From contig NC_067483.1 of NCBI RefSeq assembly GCF_947179515.1, positions 87,955,835 through 88,019,834 of the forward strand: a stretch of DNA of 64,000 nucleotides, read 5' to 3'. The first letter of the stretch is position 1; every line of letters begins with the position of its first letter. Position numbers and translations under genes: made by a program. Positions 24,301 through 35,366 of the stretch are shown here, piece by piece. A model generated the notes under the pieces. It had not been told where the DNA came from. It saw only the letters and a program-made list of their open reading frames with translations, and did no database searches. The stretch is from Apodemus sylvaticus. Lineage: Eukaryota; Chordata; Mammalia; Rodentia; Muridae.

Positions 24301-24449
24301 GCTAATAATATACAGCCATGGGATGGTGAAGTTATCAAGAAAGGAGTTCATTTTGCTTCCTGGTCCTGGTCAAAGGTCTAGGGGTTGTATCTGATGGTGT
24401 ATGGGCTTCTTGTTGGCATGATGTATGCATCTGTACACATGATGTGCAT

Positions 24450-24483
24450 GCAGACAGACAGACAGACACACACACACACACAC
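24450..24483 (+). repeat. (GACA)n(CA)n microsatellite
   Basis: Short GACA run followed by CA repeats. Confidence 0.9.
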
Positions 24484-24501
24484 TAGTTCTGTAAAGAAAA
24501 A

Positions 24502-24655
24502 AATTGGGGGGGATTTTTTTTTTTTTTTTTTTGGTTTTTTCAAGACAGGGTTTCTCTGTGTAGCCCTGGCTGTCCTGGAACTCACACTGTAGACCAGGCT
24601 GGCCTCAAACTCAGAAATCTGCCTGCCTCTGCCTCCCAAGTGCTGGGATTAAAGG
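24502..24655 (-). mobile_element. B1 SINE (5'-truncated)
   Basis: Reverse-complement B1 with a T22 tail, lacking the first ~20 bases. TGTAAAGAAAAA repeats at 24490-24501 and 24656-24667 as target-site duplication. Confidence 0.93.
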
Positions 24656-24667
24656 TGTAAAGAAAAA

Positions 24668-24995
24668 TTTAAACCACACTGAAATACTCTTTACCTATCA
24701 GAATGACAGAATTCTAAACACTTGGTCACACAGACTGTTGGTAAGCATGGGAATCAGCGCTCTTGCTGTTTGTAATTTTGCTGGTGGTAATACAAATAAG
24801 CAGGTTGTTTATAGAGGACAATTTTCCAAATCAATCAAATTTGGAACTATGTGTTCCACTGACTTAGTAATTACATTTCTGGAATTTATGCTACAGGAAT
24901 AGTGTTCACATGCAAAAAACAATTTATGTACAGGGTTTTCCATCGCAATACAGCAAAATTCTGGAAACAGCCTAAAGGCCCAACAGTACTTGTTC
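24668..24995 (+). mobile_element. Old L1 ORF2 C-terminal remnant
   Basis: Diverged sense L1 text: ATACTCTTTACCTATCAGAATG, TTTACATTTCTGG-like and GGAAACAGCCTAAAGGCCCAACAG. Frames are broken. Confidence 0.6.
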
Positions 24996-24999
24996 ATTA

Positions 25000-25100
25000 C
25001 ATTCCTGCTGCTATAATAAATACCCTGACAAAAGCAAGCTTAGAAAGAAAAGGTTGATTCTGGCTCATACTTTGAGGTTATAATCTACCATATAAATATC
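25000..25100 (-). mobile_element. Rodent interspersed repeat fragment
   Basis: TTCCTGCTGCTATAATAAATACCCTGAC start typical of the ATTGCTGTGA family, cut short. Confidence 0.45.
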
Positions 25101-26122
25101 AAAGGATCAATTTAGTGTATTTTTGTATTCCATTTTGTTAGAATGTTTGACTTTTAAAGGGGGGAGGGGAGTCCATCTGAGGTCCCCGCCAAGATGGTTT
25201 CCTCCAGAGAATTTCCCTGAAGGGCTCCCAGCCTGGGCTGCAGGTGCCTCAGAGCCTCCAAGCAGCACCAGGAGACTCCCAAGAAAAGTGCAAGCATATG
25301 GCTCCCCAGAGAAACACTTCAATTTTCCTCAGCAAATGTCTCCTTGGGTTTTATGAAAACCTGCCTGCCTCTGACAGGCTAGGGCTGATCAAAGGAAGCT
25401 GCTACTCTCTGGGGCTTTGCCTCTGACTTGTAAAGGATGCTCCCTGGGGACTTCCTGAAGACCCCCTCTAGGGCACATCACAACCAGTCTGCTTTTTAAA
25501 TGGAGACCTGGCTGTCTCTGGTTTCCCCTTTTTCCTGTTAAGGCAAACAGGCTCAGTTCAGTCTGAGGTTTGGTCAGCTCCCCATCGTGAAGTCTGGGTT
25601 GCATTTACCATCCACAGGACAAGCCATTCCCTATCTTCTTGCTTTGTTTAGTCAGAAACAGTAGCCCCAGACTCACTCACTGGGACCCTCCAGATCCCTG
25701 CTTCCTGCCCCAAGACCAAGGTCTAACCTCGATCATAACTCCTATTTGCCTCCACTCAAAGGACATGCAGAAGTCTTAGGTTTCATCTCCATCCAAGTAC
25801 CACAACCCAGAGGAGGATGTTGAAACACTCAAGAAACCCGAAGAGATGTCTATCCCCACCAGACATAAGCCAACGATTCCCAACCAAAGACTAATGTCCC
25901 TCCATGAGGAGAACCTAATTTGACTTCTCTCCTCGTTCAATGCTGTCTCCAGCAGGGACTCTGCCTTCATTAATATGTGTAGTCTGGAGCCCAGAGCTGC
26001 CTGCCAAGCCTCCAGCTAATTGGAAATTGACAGTCTCTGCCTGAGAGAAGACAGGCTCTGCCCATAGTCTCTGGGCTTCTGATCCCACTCGGGCTGGACC
26101 CTGCTGCCCAGATGGGGAGTGT
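25101..26122. other. Unassigned flanking DNA
   Basis: No family recognised. Confidence 0.45.
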
Positions 26123-26565
26123 TTTAGTCAGGCATTCCGTTGCTACAGCAGATACCCGAGAAAATTACTTAAAAGGAAGAAAAGATGGTTGGGGCTCAGG
26201 GTTTTGGGGTTTTAGTTCAGGGTTACTGGGCTCAGAGTGAGGCAGGATATCCTGGCAGGATTTATAATGAAGCAGGGCAGCTTCGCACACGGCTGGCGGC
26301 AGAGAAGCAGGAACAAGAAAAGGGACAAGGGACGAGATACATCTTTCTAAGGCACGCCCCTCAGTGGCCCACTTCCTCCAACTAGCTCTGGTTCCCTATT
26401 TTTCAATACCTCCTAATTATACCCCCACACTATGAATCCACAAGGGATTGATTGATTGATTAGGTCAGAATTGTCACTATTCAGCAACCTCCCCCAAACC
26501 CCTAATCCAGCAACCAAGGCCCCACCATGTATATGAGTCTAGGGGAAAGCATTCAAAACATAACA
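26123..26565 (-). mobile_element. MaLR-like ancient repeat
   Basis: Antisense copy: GTTTTAGTCAGGCATTCCGTTGC start, GGCACGCCCCTCAGTGGCCC and CCACTTCCTCCAACTAG in the middle, GGAAAGCATTCAAAACATAAC end. Confidence 0.5.
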
Positions 26566-26636
26566 GAGGGGGATCCCCACTGTAGCCCCCGGGCCACCAT
26601 GGGAACGTCTAGAATGGTAATGGAAGCATTATTGTT

Positions 26637-26812
26637 TTAACATTTCATTTATTGGAGCGGAGGCTCATCATGCACTCATACAGAGGTCAGAGGACACCGT
26701 GTGGGAGTCAGTTCTCTCCTCCCAACCACATGGGTCCCAGGCATCAAACTCAAGTCATCTTTCAATAGTCAGAGTCTTTACCCATTGAGCCATCTTGTCA
26801 GCCCAACTCTAA
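26637..26812 (-). mobile_element. tRNA-derived SINE
   Basis: Antisense element with GTCAGTTCTCTCCTCCCAACC and CCATTGAGCCATCTTGTCAGCCC end. Confidence 0.6.
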
Positions 26813-26827
26813 GTTCTTAACCAGGAG

Positions 26828-27160
26828 GCTGGGGTGATAATTCAGTCATTAGAGTACCTGCTGGGTAAGCCCAAGGATCTGAGTTCAAGTCTCCAGTACC
26901 CATATAAAAGCTGGGTGCAGTAGCACAAATCTATAACTCTGCTGCTGGGGAGATGGACACAAGGGTTCCCTCAAGCTCCCTGGGCAGGCAGCATAGCTGA
27001 TGAGTGGGCTCCAGGCTCAGTGAGAGATCCTGTCTCACATAAAGAGCAATAATGATCAAAACAAGACAAGAAAATGCAACCTCCGTTCTCCGCACATCTG
27101 TGCACACCTGTACATACACACACCAAAATAAATATAAATAAGTAAATAATAAATAGCTCC
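26828..27160 (+). mobile_element. B4-type composite SINE
   Basis: tRNA-like head (GGAGGCTGGGGTGATAATTCAG), GTACCCATATAAAAGCTGGGTGC joint to a B1-like part, CAGGCTCAGTGAGAGATCC, and an AATAAATAT-rich tail. Confidence 0.6.
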
Positions 27161-27479
27161 TTACACAGGCATGTAAATAGAACCCTCTTGTCTATTTACA
27201 GTTGAACTTATTTCTCTATTTTTAAAAAAAAAATTGTGTCTTATCTATATATTCACTGGAGCATGGTCAGACTCCCAGTGGCCTGCTCCTTAAATAGAGC
27301 TGAGTCCTTCTTCTCCTGCACACCTGCTGAAGCCATCACTGTGGAGAGCTACACTCCAGCATCCCTATCACACCTATAAAGAGTTCTCTTCAATGGCTTC
27401 CTCTTTAGGCTGTTACTTTTTACAGGGGGTGGGAGGTGGGAGGTCGGTGGATGTTTTTTTTTTGTTTTTTGTTTTTTAT

Positions 27480-27690
27480 TTATGTTTTTTTTTCCTGCAT
27501 GTATGTCTGTGTGCCTTGTGCATGCCTGGTGTCCACACGGGCCAGAAGAGGGCATAGGAGTTGCTGCTGGAGCTGGAGTTACAGGCAGCTGTGAGTCTCC
27601 ATGTGGGTGCTGGGAATCAAGCCCTGCTCCACTAGGAGAGCAGCCCCTGAGTGCTCTTAACTGATGAAAGCACTCCTCCCCAGCCCGGGA
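27480..27690 (-). mobile_element. B3 SINE
   Basis: Antisense B3: CATGTATGTCTGTGTGCC...GGCCAGAAGAGGGCATAGG...GTGGGTGCTGGGAATCAAG...TGCTCTTAACTG. Confidence 0.8.
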
Positions 27691-27831
27691 CTCGTTTCCT
27701 CTATTGGCACTTGGGTTTTGTTTTTGTTTTTGTTTTTGTTTTTTTTAAAAAAAAACCTCATAAATATGGTTCAGTCTGAGTGGTGATTCAACTTAACAGC
27801 CAATCCAAACTCTGGCATCTGCGCATGCGCT

Positions 27832-27832
<1 letters not shown>

Positions 27833-27881
<49 letters not shown>

Positions 27882-27902
27882 TGGGTGTGTGTGTGTGTGT
27901 GT
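27833..27902 (+). repeat. (GT)n microsatellite
   Basis: About 70 bases of GT with two GGGT interruptions. Confidence 0.95.
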
Positions 27903-28189
27903 TCATCATCACACCCAAACCAAGCTGGCCTTGAGATGTGGTGATATTTGTCTCCACCCAAAACAATGTGAGCGTCTGACTGTCTAGTCAGTGGGAAAGG
28001 CCAGGGTAGCTACCTGCTAACCAACCCACCTTCCCCATGTCTTGCTCACTGCCCGTGTCCTGCCCAGCCCCTCCTACCACGTCTGCAGACAGAGCTCCAC
28101 GTGGGACAGAACTAGGGCCGATAGCTGACTTTCTCTGTGGCAGCTCCCAGGTAAAGTTTCCAGATACTTCCTCTAAGGCTCCAGGCTCA

Positions 28190-28497
28190 CGGGTTGGAAT
28201 ACTTAGTCTCTAGTTTTGGTGACTGTTTGGAGAAGACTAAGACATATGGCCTTGCTGGAGGAAGTTTGTCACTGGGGGCTGGCTTTGAGCTTCCAAAGCC
28301 TCTAGCAGTTCTTGCTGTCTGTCATTAGCTTTCTCTGGCTCCTGCTTGTGAATGGAGACCTGAGCTCTCAGCTGTTCCTGCCGCCATGTCTCTGCTCTAC
28401 CATTATGGATTCTAACCCTTCAAACTCATAGGCCCAAGTAAACGCTTTCTTTTGGTCATGGTGTTTTCTCACTGAAACAGGAAGTACCTAAGACATC
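28190..28497 (+). mobile_element. Rodent interspersed repeat (sense copy)
   Basis: CTTGCTGGAGGAAGTTTGTCACTGG, GCCGCCATGTCTCTGC and a TTTTGGTCATGGTGTTTTC...CTAAGACA end. The reverse complement matches the ATTGCTGTGA-type repeats elsewhere in the window. Confidence 0.5.
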
Positions 28498-28633
28498 GAG
28501 TGCACACACTGAGCCCCAGCAGGTACACATGGTTCACCAGAGAAGATGTTGAATCTTTCTGTTCACATCCCAGTCCTCTGCTCAGAGCTGGGGGTCTGGT
28601 GGGATGCCACTTAGCGCTGTATAAAAGTAAGGT

Positions 28634-28785
28634 TGAGCGGGGCAATGGTGGCACACTCCTTTAATCCCAGCACTAAGGAGGCAAAAGCAGGCTCATCTCT
28701 ATGAGTTCAAGGTTAGCCTGGTCTACAGATGGAGTTCCAGGACAGCCAGGGCCATATAAAAAAAACTCTGTCTTAAAAAAAGAAA
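28634..28785 (+). mobile_element. B1 SINE
   Basis: B1 with about a dozen changes and A-rich tail, directly followed by a B2. Confidence 0.88.
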
Positions 28786-28787
28786 GA

Positions 28788-29086
28788 GAGCTGGAGAGGT
28801 GGCTCAGTGGTTAAGAGCACCAACTGCTCTTCCAGAGGTCCTGAGTTCAAATCCCAGCAACCACATGGTGGCTCACAACCATCTGTAACGGGATCTTCTG
28901 CCCTCTTCTGGTGTGTCTGAAGAGAGCAATGGTGTACTCACATACATAAAATAAATAAATAAATCTTTAAAAAAGAAAGAAAGTTCCAAAAACCAAAAAA
29001 AAAAAAAAAAAAAAGAAAGAAAGAAAGAAAGAAAAAAAGAAAAGAAAAAAGAAACAAAGAGGAAAAAAGAAGAAGAAAAGAAAATT
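28788..29086 (+). mobile_element. B2 SINE and A-rich tail region
   Basis: Near-consensus B2 (28788-28975), then an A-rich GAAA tract (28976-29086) grown from the tail. Confidence 0.92.
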
Positions 29087-29420
29087 TGATTGGTGAGCGA
29101 GCCCTGAGGAGCCCTTGACTATAGACAGCAGGTCCCAGGGGTGTGAGGCAAGAGTCTTGTTTCTCAGGGATGGAACACTGGCTAGCTTGGGCCCAAAGGG
29201 CTACAGCCAGGAGGGAACATTCCTCACAGTCAAACCCAGAGCTCACCAATATGGCTAATCTTGTCGAAGCCCCCTAGCACGGCTGCATTCATTTTGTTCC
29301 ACGGCTGTCAACTAATTCATATTGATTCTGTAACATTCCTGTCAGTCATTGACACAGAAAAATAACTTAACTCAGAGCAGAGTCATGTGACCACTTGCCC
29401 TGTTATGTCCTGTATGTTAT
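29087..29420. other. Unassigned flanking DNA
   Basis: Nothing recognised. Confidence 0.45.
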
Positions 29421-29481
29421 GAAGTTTGTTAATCTTTTTTAATTATTTTATTTTATTTTTTTAACGAAGTTTGTTAATCTT
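29421..29481 (-). mobile_element. Tail-only retroinsertion footprint
   Basis: GAAGTTTGTTAATCTT occurs at 29421-29436 and 29466-29481, flanking 29 T-rich bases. This is the form expected of a LINE-driven insertion that copied only an A-rich tail. Confidence 0.6.
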
Positions 29482-29639
29482 AACAAATCCCACAACTATA
29501 AGCTTCACACAGGACCCATCAAATTAAAGGTCAGTATGAACTGTCATGGCTAAAATGCTTGAGTCACAGCTAACCACCAGGCAGCACTTCCAGCCCTTGC
29601 ATATGAGCTCATTGTATTTTTTGTAGTTTTAGACACAGA

Positions 29640-29815
29640 AAAAATGTTAGGGTCGTAGCCTCAGCCCCCGAAATCTGAGCTACAGCCCTAATAGATCAGT
29701 CTTAGGTTGTGCATTCAATAAACCGTCCCTGTCTGAACGAGATCGGTGTTCCTGTGGCTTGTGGGGCGATTCCCAGACCATTCTCACAAGCCAATTTGCT
29801 TGAGAGAATCCCACC
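29640..29815 (+). mobile_element. Possible ERV LTR fragment
   Basis: GCATTCAATAAACCGTCCCTG followed by GATCGGTGTTCCTGTGGC resembles an LTR polyadenylation signal and R-U5. Unproven. Confidence 0.3.
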
Positions 29816-29884
29816 CTCACTTCCTGAGGCTGCAGTGACAGTCAGCTGTCCTACCCACTCGCATTTGCATGCATTCTGGGAGTC

Positions 29885-29945
29885 CGAACTCCAGGCTTCA
29901 AGTCTGTACAGCCCTTTAACTGCTGAGCCATCTTCCCAGACCCCA
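29885..29945 (-). mobile_element. B2/B3 fragment
   Basis: Antisense promoter end: CCCTTTAACTGCTGAGCCATC. Confidence 0.5.
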
Positions 29946-30136
29946 CACTCCACTTTTATCTGGTTAATATCACACATGCCCAGTTAGCACAAACTTCAAA
30001 CAGTGGGCATCTGGACCTTCCTTGCCAGGTGTCTTCTGTCCTACTGCTCCTCAGAGGGGGTCGTCATCAGGGAGGACTGTACCTGTCTCATCCCTTCAAC
30101 TGACTCCCTGACAGTAGCTACATAAAAAGGAGAGTC

Positions 30137-30264
30137 TCCGGGGCATGGCGACAAATGCCTTTAATCCCAGAATTGGAGAGGCAGAGGCAGGTAAATCTCT
30201 GACTGGCCTACACAGAGAGTTCCAGATCAGCCAGGGCTGTAGAGCAAGACCCCGTCTGAGGGGG
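30137..30264 (+). mobile_element. B1 SINE (internally deleted)
   Basis: B1 lacking about 20 bases after the AATCTCTGA segment; the tail has become G-rich. Confidence 0.8.
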
Positions 30265-31328
30265 GAGGGGTTACTTTGGCTAAACTCTAAGGGATGAAGT
30301 CCATCCTGATAGGAAGGTTTGGTCACTGGTGCAGGAGCGGCTAGCTGGTCACTTTGTATTCACAGTCAGGAAGCAGAGAGGGCTAACCGCTTTCTCCCTT
30401 CATTCAGTCTGGCTAACTAACCTAATCTAGAAACTCCCTCATGCGCATGCCCAGAGCTTTGTCTCCGGGGTGATTCTGGATCCTGTGGGTTGACAGTCCA
30501 TAGTAACCACCACTGCGACCCTTTGCAGGTGCCCCCCTGCTGTGCGCCCTTCATCTCCCCCCCCCCTTCCTCCATCTGCCTCAGTGGCTTTTTTCATAAA
30601 CATCATCTTGTGATCCAGCCACCTCCTCTCTTCTGAGGATCCTCCCTGGCCCCTCTCTGGGGGCTGAGAGTCTCTCTACCCCTGTTCTCTGTCTTGGCTG
30701 AATGATTGAGTGTTTTAATTTGTTTCCCTGACGCATCATTATGGCGCTGCTCTCTGTAATTCACGCGGCAACCGTCTGCTGGGACATGTATAAAGTCAGT
30801 ACTGAGAGGGCTCAGAGACCGTGACACCACAGAGCAGGGGAACAGGGAAGAGCCCAGGAGCCCCACCCGCCCTAAAGAAGGGCTGGTGTAGATTGCTTGG
30901 AGCAGATCAAAGCAAGCCGGCTGCTGGCTGCGGGGGGGGGGGGGAGGAGGGGGGCGGGGGGGGGGGGAGAGCCTGGAAGCCCTGTTCAGACAGGGCTGCC
31001 ACTATCATCAGAGATGCTAGAGAAATGAGGCTGCCCCCAACTCCTACATTCTGGCCAATTATATAAAGTCTTTCTTAACAGCGCCCCTGGTGATTCTAGA
31101 ACACACTCAGGACTACAAACAACATGTTCAGTTGCAGAGCTGTGGGGAGAGAAAGGACCCAAAGCAAAGGGCTGTGAGGTGACCACATCTCCCTTCAAGG
31201 CCACACAGACATCCAGAGACTGTGGAGGAAGCCCTGAGTAAGGGCACTTGGTCCTAAAGGAGAAAAGTCTATGTGTAAAACTAGAATTCTGGAGTGGGTG
31301 TGGGCTGCTGCCCATAGGCCCTACAGAG
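30265..31328. other. Unassigned; contains G-rich tract
   Basis: G-runs at 30932-30967; otherwise nothing recognised. Confidence 0.5.
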
Positions 31329-31329
31329 G

Positions 31330-31332
31330 ACA

Positions 31333-31422
<90 letters not shown>
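31330..31422 (+). repeat. (CA)n(GA)n microsatellite
   Basis: CA to 31350, GA to 31422 with two AA interruptions. Confidence 0.95.
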
Positions 31423-32046
31423 CCTCCACACCCTGGTGCCTTTACCACGTGCTTTCCTGGTGTCACCTCCATGATCCTAACTCTTCAAGTCCTCCCTGAT
31501 CACAAAGCCTCTGCATGAGTCATTTCCCAGGCAAGCGCAGAGCACCTACTGTGTTCTCTCAGAAGAAGAGATGGAGACCTCCTGGGCGCCAAGCCCTCAC
31601 TGTGCACAGAGGGTGATCCCAGAGTCAGTCTCTTTAAATGGTGGATTAAGTGTTACAGGAACCTAGAAGCCTGTGACTGCTGTTAATCAGCCCTGGGTCT
31701 ACCAAAGAGGAGCCCCGAGGTGGTCCACACGAAGGTGGCCTCTGAGCTGAGGCTTCCTGGAGCTCTCAGAGTCTTTCGGCCTCCTTCATCTCTCTGGGTG
31801 TCCCTGAGCATACCTCAGCTTCTCTCTACAGGGAACTGCAAATGGCAAGGAGGTCCTCACACCGGAAGGGTATCTTATCCCCGTGTCAAGCCAGAGCCTA
31901 GGACAACAACCCATGAGTGGTTGTCGAACTGAATAAAATACAATGAAGTAAAAGTGCTTTTGGTGGGGGAAGAAACAGAAGAAGCAAAACGTCTTGCCCA
32001 GGGCCCTCCACCTGCCATTGTGGCCTGGGCTCTGCACCCTGGCGTG
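31423..32046. other. Unassigned flanking DNA
   Basis: No family recognised. Confidence 0.45.
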
Positions 32047-32051
32047 CTCCC

Positions 32052-32169
32052 TGTTAGCATTTTTCTAAGCTCCGCCCCACAGTTACCTGGCAACAGCCAG
32101 GTATGCCTGATTCACTATAAAAGGGGCTGCTCTCCCCCCCCACCCCATGGCCGGCCTCTCCCCCTCCCT

Positions 32170-32207
<38 letters not shown>

Positions 32208-32353
32208 ACTCTCTCTGTCTCTCTCCCTCCTTCTCTATACCTCCCTCTCTCTCTCTCCCTCCCTCTCTCTCTCTCCCTCCCTATACCTCCCTCTCTCTCT
32301 CCCTCTCTCTCTCCCTCCCTATACCTCCCCTCCCTCTCTCTCCCTCCCTCCCT

Positions 32354-32384
<31 letters not shown>

Positions 32385-32607
32385 CCCCTCTCCTTCCCCC
32401 CCCCCGCCTTTCTCAGCCTCTACTACCCTCTTAACTCCCCTCCCAATGCCCTGATAAACTCTATTCTATACTATACCATTGTGTGGCTGGTCCCTCAGGG
32501 GGAAGGGATACCTCAGCAAGGGCCTGTGGAGGCACCCCCTTCCCCCGTACCTGACTAAACATCCACCAAAATATACTCTTCCTCTCTTTATCTTTTTATA
32601 AACACCA
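32052..32607 (+). mobile_element. Solo LTR, ERVK-type (RLTR10-like)
   Basis: Starts TGTTAGC and ends ACCA with CTCCC on both sides (32047-32051 and 32608-32612). TATA box TATAAAAG at 32116-32123. The U3/R part is swollen by CT-rich repeats (about 32165-32395). The ATACCATTGTGTGGCTGG and CCCTCAGGGGGAAGGGAT segments are typical of IAP-related RLTR10 LTRs. The polyadenylation signal reads GATAAA, one base off. No internal retroviral genes flank it, so it is a solo LTR. The open frame through it is a CT-repeat artefact. Confidence 0.75.
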
Positions 32608-32612
32608 CTCCC

Positions 32613-33448
32613 GGGCACTGATAGAACACAGGGTGCTGAGATGCCACACCTCAGACCACTAGAAGCCCTGATGCAATCGATTGGTTGTTGAGAAGACTGA
32701 GGACTGCTGTGATGCGCAGCCATGAGCCCAGAAATTTGTGTGACCTGAGACAAAATAGAGCTGCCAACCTTGCAAGGCCAGCTAGGAGCCGGACTGCCTC
32801 GGACACCCTGGCAGACAGACAGGAGTCTGTGCATGGGGGACCCGTCCCACGGACGTAGATGTACATCCCTGAAGGGTGATGGATGCAGAGTGGATGAACA
32901 AGGCTGGAGAACTTCTACAGAGAAGACAGGATGAGAAGCACACGTCAATCCTGCAGCCATATGTCACGTTTTCCCTGTGTCAGGAACATAGATGAATACA
33001 TTTGTGTCTTCCCACAGTGTCATAATAAACTCACAAGCTATGGAAGTTTTGTTGGCAGCAATTTGCCAAGTAGCTCTGCTCTCCTTGTTATGTAGCCAAG
33101 GAAAGGACAGGTTCTTTTGTTCCAATCGTAGCTAAAATAAACCCTCAGAACACACATCACACATCATACAGTCAGTGGATGGATGGACAGGTGTTTAGAT
33201 TAAAGAATGGTTACAATGAGTTAACGGAGTCTCAGAGAGGCCAGACTTAGAGGCAGTAGTGAGAAGCTAAGAATGTGAAAGGGAGTCTCCATGGGAGACC
33301 AGGTAACCACCAGGCTGGAGTTCTGCTAGATGCTGCTGTGGAGTCTGTAGCTGGAGCCTGTAGAGGTGAGGGGTTGGACCCGATCCAGACGAACAAAGGA
33401 ATGAATGGGCAGACAGATGGATGGAATGAAAAGATGAAAAGAAGGAGA
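32613..33448. other. Unassigned flanking DNA
   Basis: No family recognised. Confidence 0.45.
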
Positions 33449-33449
33449 C

Positions 33450-33572
33450 AGGCGGTGTGTGGTGACACACACATTTAATCCCAGCACTTGGGAGGCAGAG
33501 GCCAGCCTGGTCTACAGAATGCGTTCCAGGACAGCCAAGGCTACACAGAGAAAACCTGCCTCAAAAAAACCC
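33450..33572 (+). mobile_element. B1 SINE (internally deleted)
   Basis: B1 in which GGCAGAGG joins directly to CCAGCCTGG, a loss of about 25 bases. Confidence 0.85.
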
Positions 33573-34327
33573 AGGATGTTCCCTAGGTAATTCCAAATCC
33601 AGGCAAAGTAATGAACATTAACCATTGCACTCTTGTGACTTATCATCATGAATATATTGCGGATCTATTCCGTGTGGTCCTGAAAAGCATCTGCAGGAAG
33701 AAAACCCCATCTCTGCACTCCTGTAGCTTACAACCTGTAACAGAAAGAGAAAAAGCAAGATTGAAAACAACCATGTTCAAAGAGGGCTGTGACCAACCTG
33801 CCACTCAGTTCCTGTCCTTCTGAGCTCGAAGTCTTCCTCCCTCCACTGCCCGGTCCTGGCCCAGGCCCAGGCCCAGGCCCATCACCTCTTCCTAGGAGGC
33901 CTCCACAAACCTCTGCCTGCCCCCCAGCAGCTCTTCTTTCTTCTGAAGCTACCAGAAAACAAAGCGTAGAAGCCAAGCCAGGTGTGTCATACCACACAGG
34001 TTTCCTTCATCAGCCGCCCAGTCAGGATACCTCCTGCTTTTTCAGAGTGGTGTGAGGCAGGACTGTAGCTGTATATTGGACACCATCTAGTGGACATTAG
34101 AGTAATTTCTTTCGAGGCTACGGAAAGATCTCGAAAGGCTCCAAGTCAATCTTCCTAGTTTCAAAGATGGCTTGTTAGCCATATTTCAGGAGAATTTTGA
34201 CTTGACGTCATTACAAGATCAGCGCGTCAAAGGCTGCTTCAGAAGCTAGATATAGGAAGGGCAGATAGTATGATACTGAGGGCTGCCTTACCTCCTTTCA
34301 TCAGGGCCCTGGATGCTGGATCGAGGC
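33573..34327. other. Unassigned flanking DNA
   Basis: Short CCAGGC hexamer array at about 33858-33881; otherwise nothing. Confidence 0.45.
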
Positions 34328-34665
34328 TGTTACTCAGCTTTCCAATACTATGAGAAATTCTTGAGATAATCAACTAATAGAGAAAAAAGGTTTGTTTCAA
34401 TGGATTGAGAGGTTTCCATCCACTACCTGCTGGCTGCCCCTGCTCCCTTGGGGCCTGTGGTGAGGCGGAAGCTTCATAATAGAGATCAAGTGGCAGAGCA
34501 GAATCATTTTGGATCACAGCCAGGATGTGAAAGAGAAAAGGAAGGGGCTGGAATTCCGCTGTCCCTTCAAGGGGTGTGTCCACGTAATCCAAGAGCCCCT
34601 ACTGGGCCCTACTTCTTGAAGGTCTCACCGCCTCTGTTGTGTAACAGTTTCCTGGGAGATTGAAG
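34328..34665 (-). mobile_element. MaLR-like ancient repeat
   Basis: Antisense copy of the 3.29 kb family: TTGAGAGGTTTCCATCC, GGGGCCTGTGGTGAGGCGGAAG. Confidence 0.5.
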
Positions 34666-35304
34666 CAAGCCATCCCGGTGGGGAAGCTCTTTAAGCAGGA
34701 AGGTAAACTACTCAAAAATAGCTTCAGGAAATCCCTGAAACTGACCAGATTCAATAGGCCCCTCCCTGTCAAAATAAGCCACAAAAGCTGAGAGCCCCCC
34801 TCAGACGGAGGAGAGAAAACTCTGAGAGCAGACCAGCTGTCTGGAAGAAGCAGACACCAGCCCTGCCTGGGAGACGTTTTAGACCAACTGAGGCACCTGG
34901 AAGGACCCTCTTCAACATGTTGAGCTGCCTGCATTGGTGAACCTTAATTTTGGGATGGGAGGAGGATTTTCAGCCATTCTCCCTTTAATGATGCTCAGAG
35001 AGAAGGAGGCTGTCAGGAGACTAGGAACAGCACCCTCGCTGGTCCTCGTTTGGCCTGCAGGTGTACTCCTTCAGTCAGGACAGCACTTTGCAGACAGGCA
35101 CAGGGAGGTGGGGCATCCGATCTTTTCCTACACTTTCATCTTCTAGCTGAAAAAAAACATTACTTTGAAGCTCCTCGGATTTTCTGCCTCCATTTTATTT
35201 CATGTAGCCCCCTAAAATAACTATTTGAAATGTCAACACTTTTGCACAGATTAAATACATTAGTGATTAGCCCTGAGTCTCTAATAATACATAGGTAATA
35301 TTGC

Positions 35305-35308
<4 letters not shown>
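34666..35308. other. Unassigned flanking DNA
   Basis: Nothing recognised. Confidence 0.45.
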
Positions 35309-35347
<39 letters not shown>

Positions 35348-35366
35348 AGGGAGGGAGGGGGGGGAG
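35309..35366 (+). repeat. (GA)n followed by G-rich run
   Basis: GA dinucleotides to 35337, then G-runs broken by single A. Confidence 0.93.

Noticed and set aside
31954..32454. 166-codon frame rich in S, L and P
   Set aside because: CT-repeat translation within the ERVK-type LTR.
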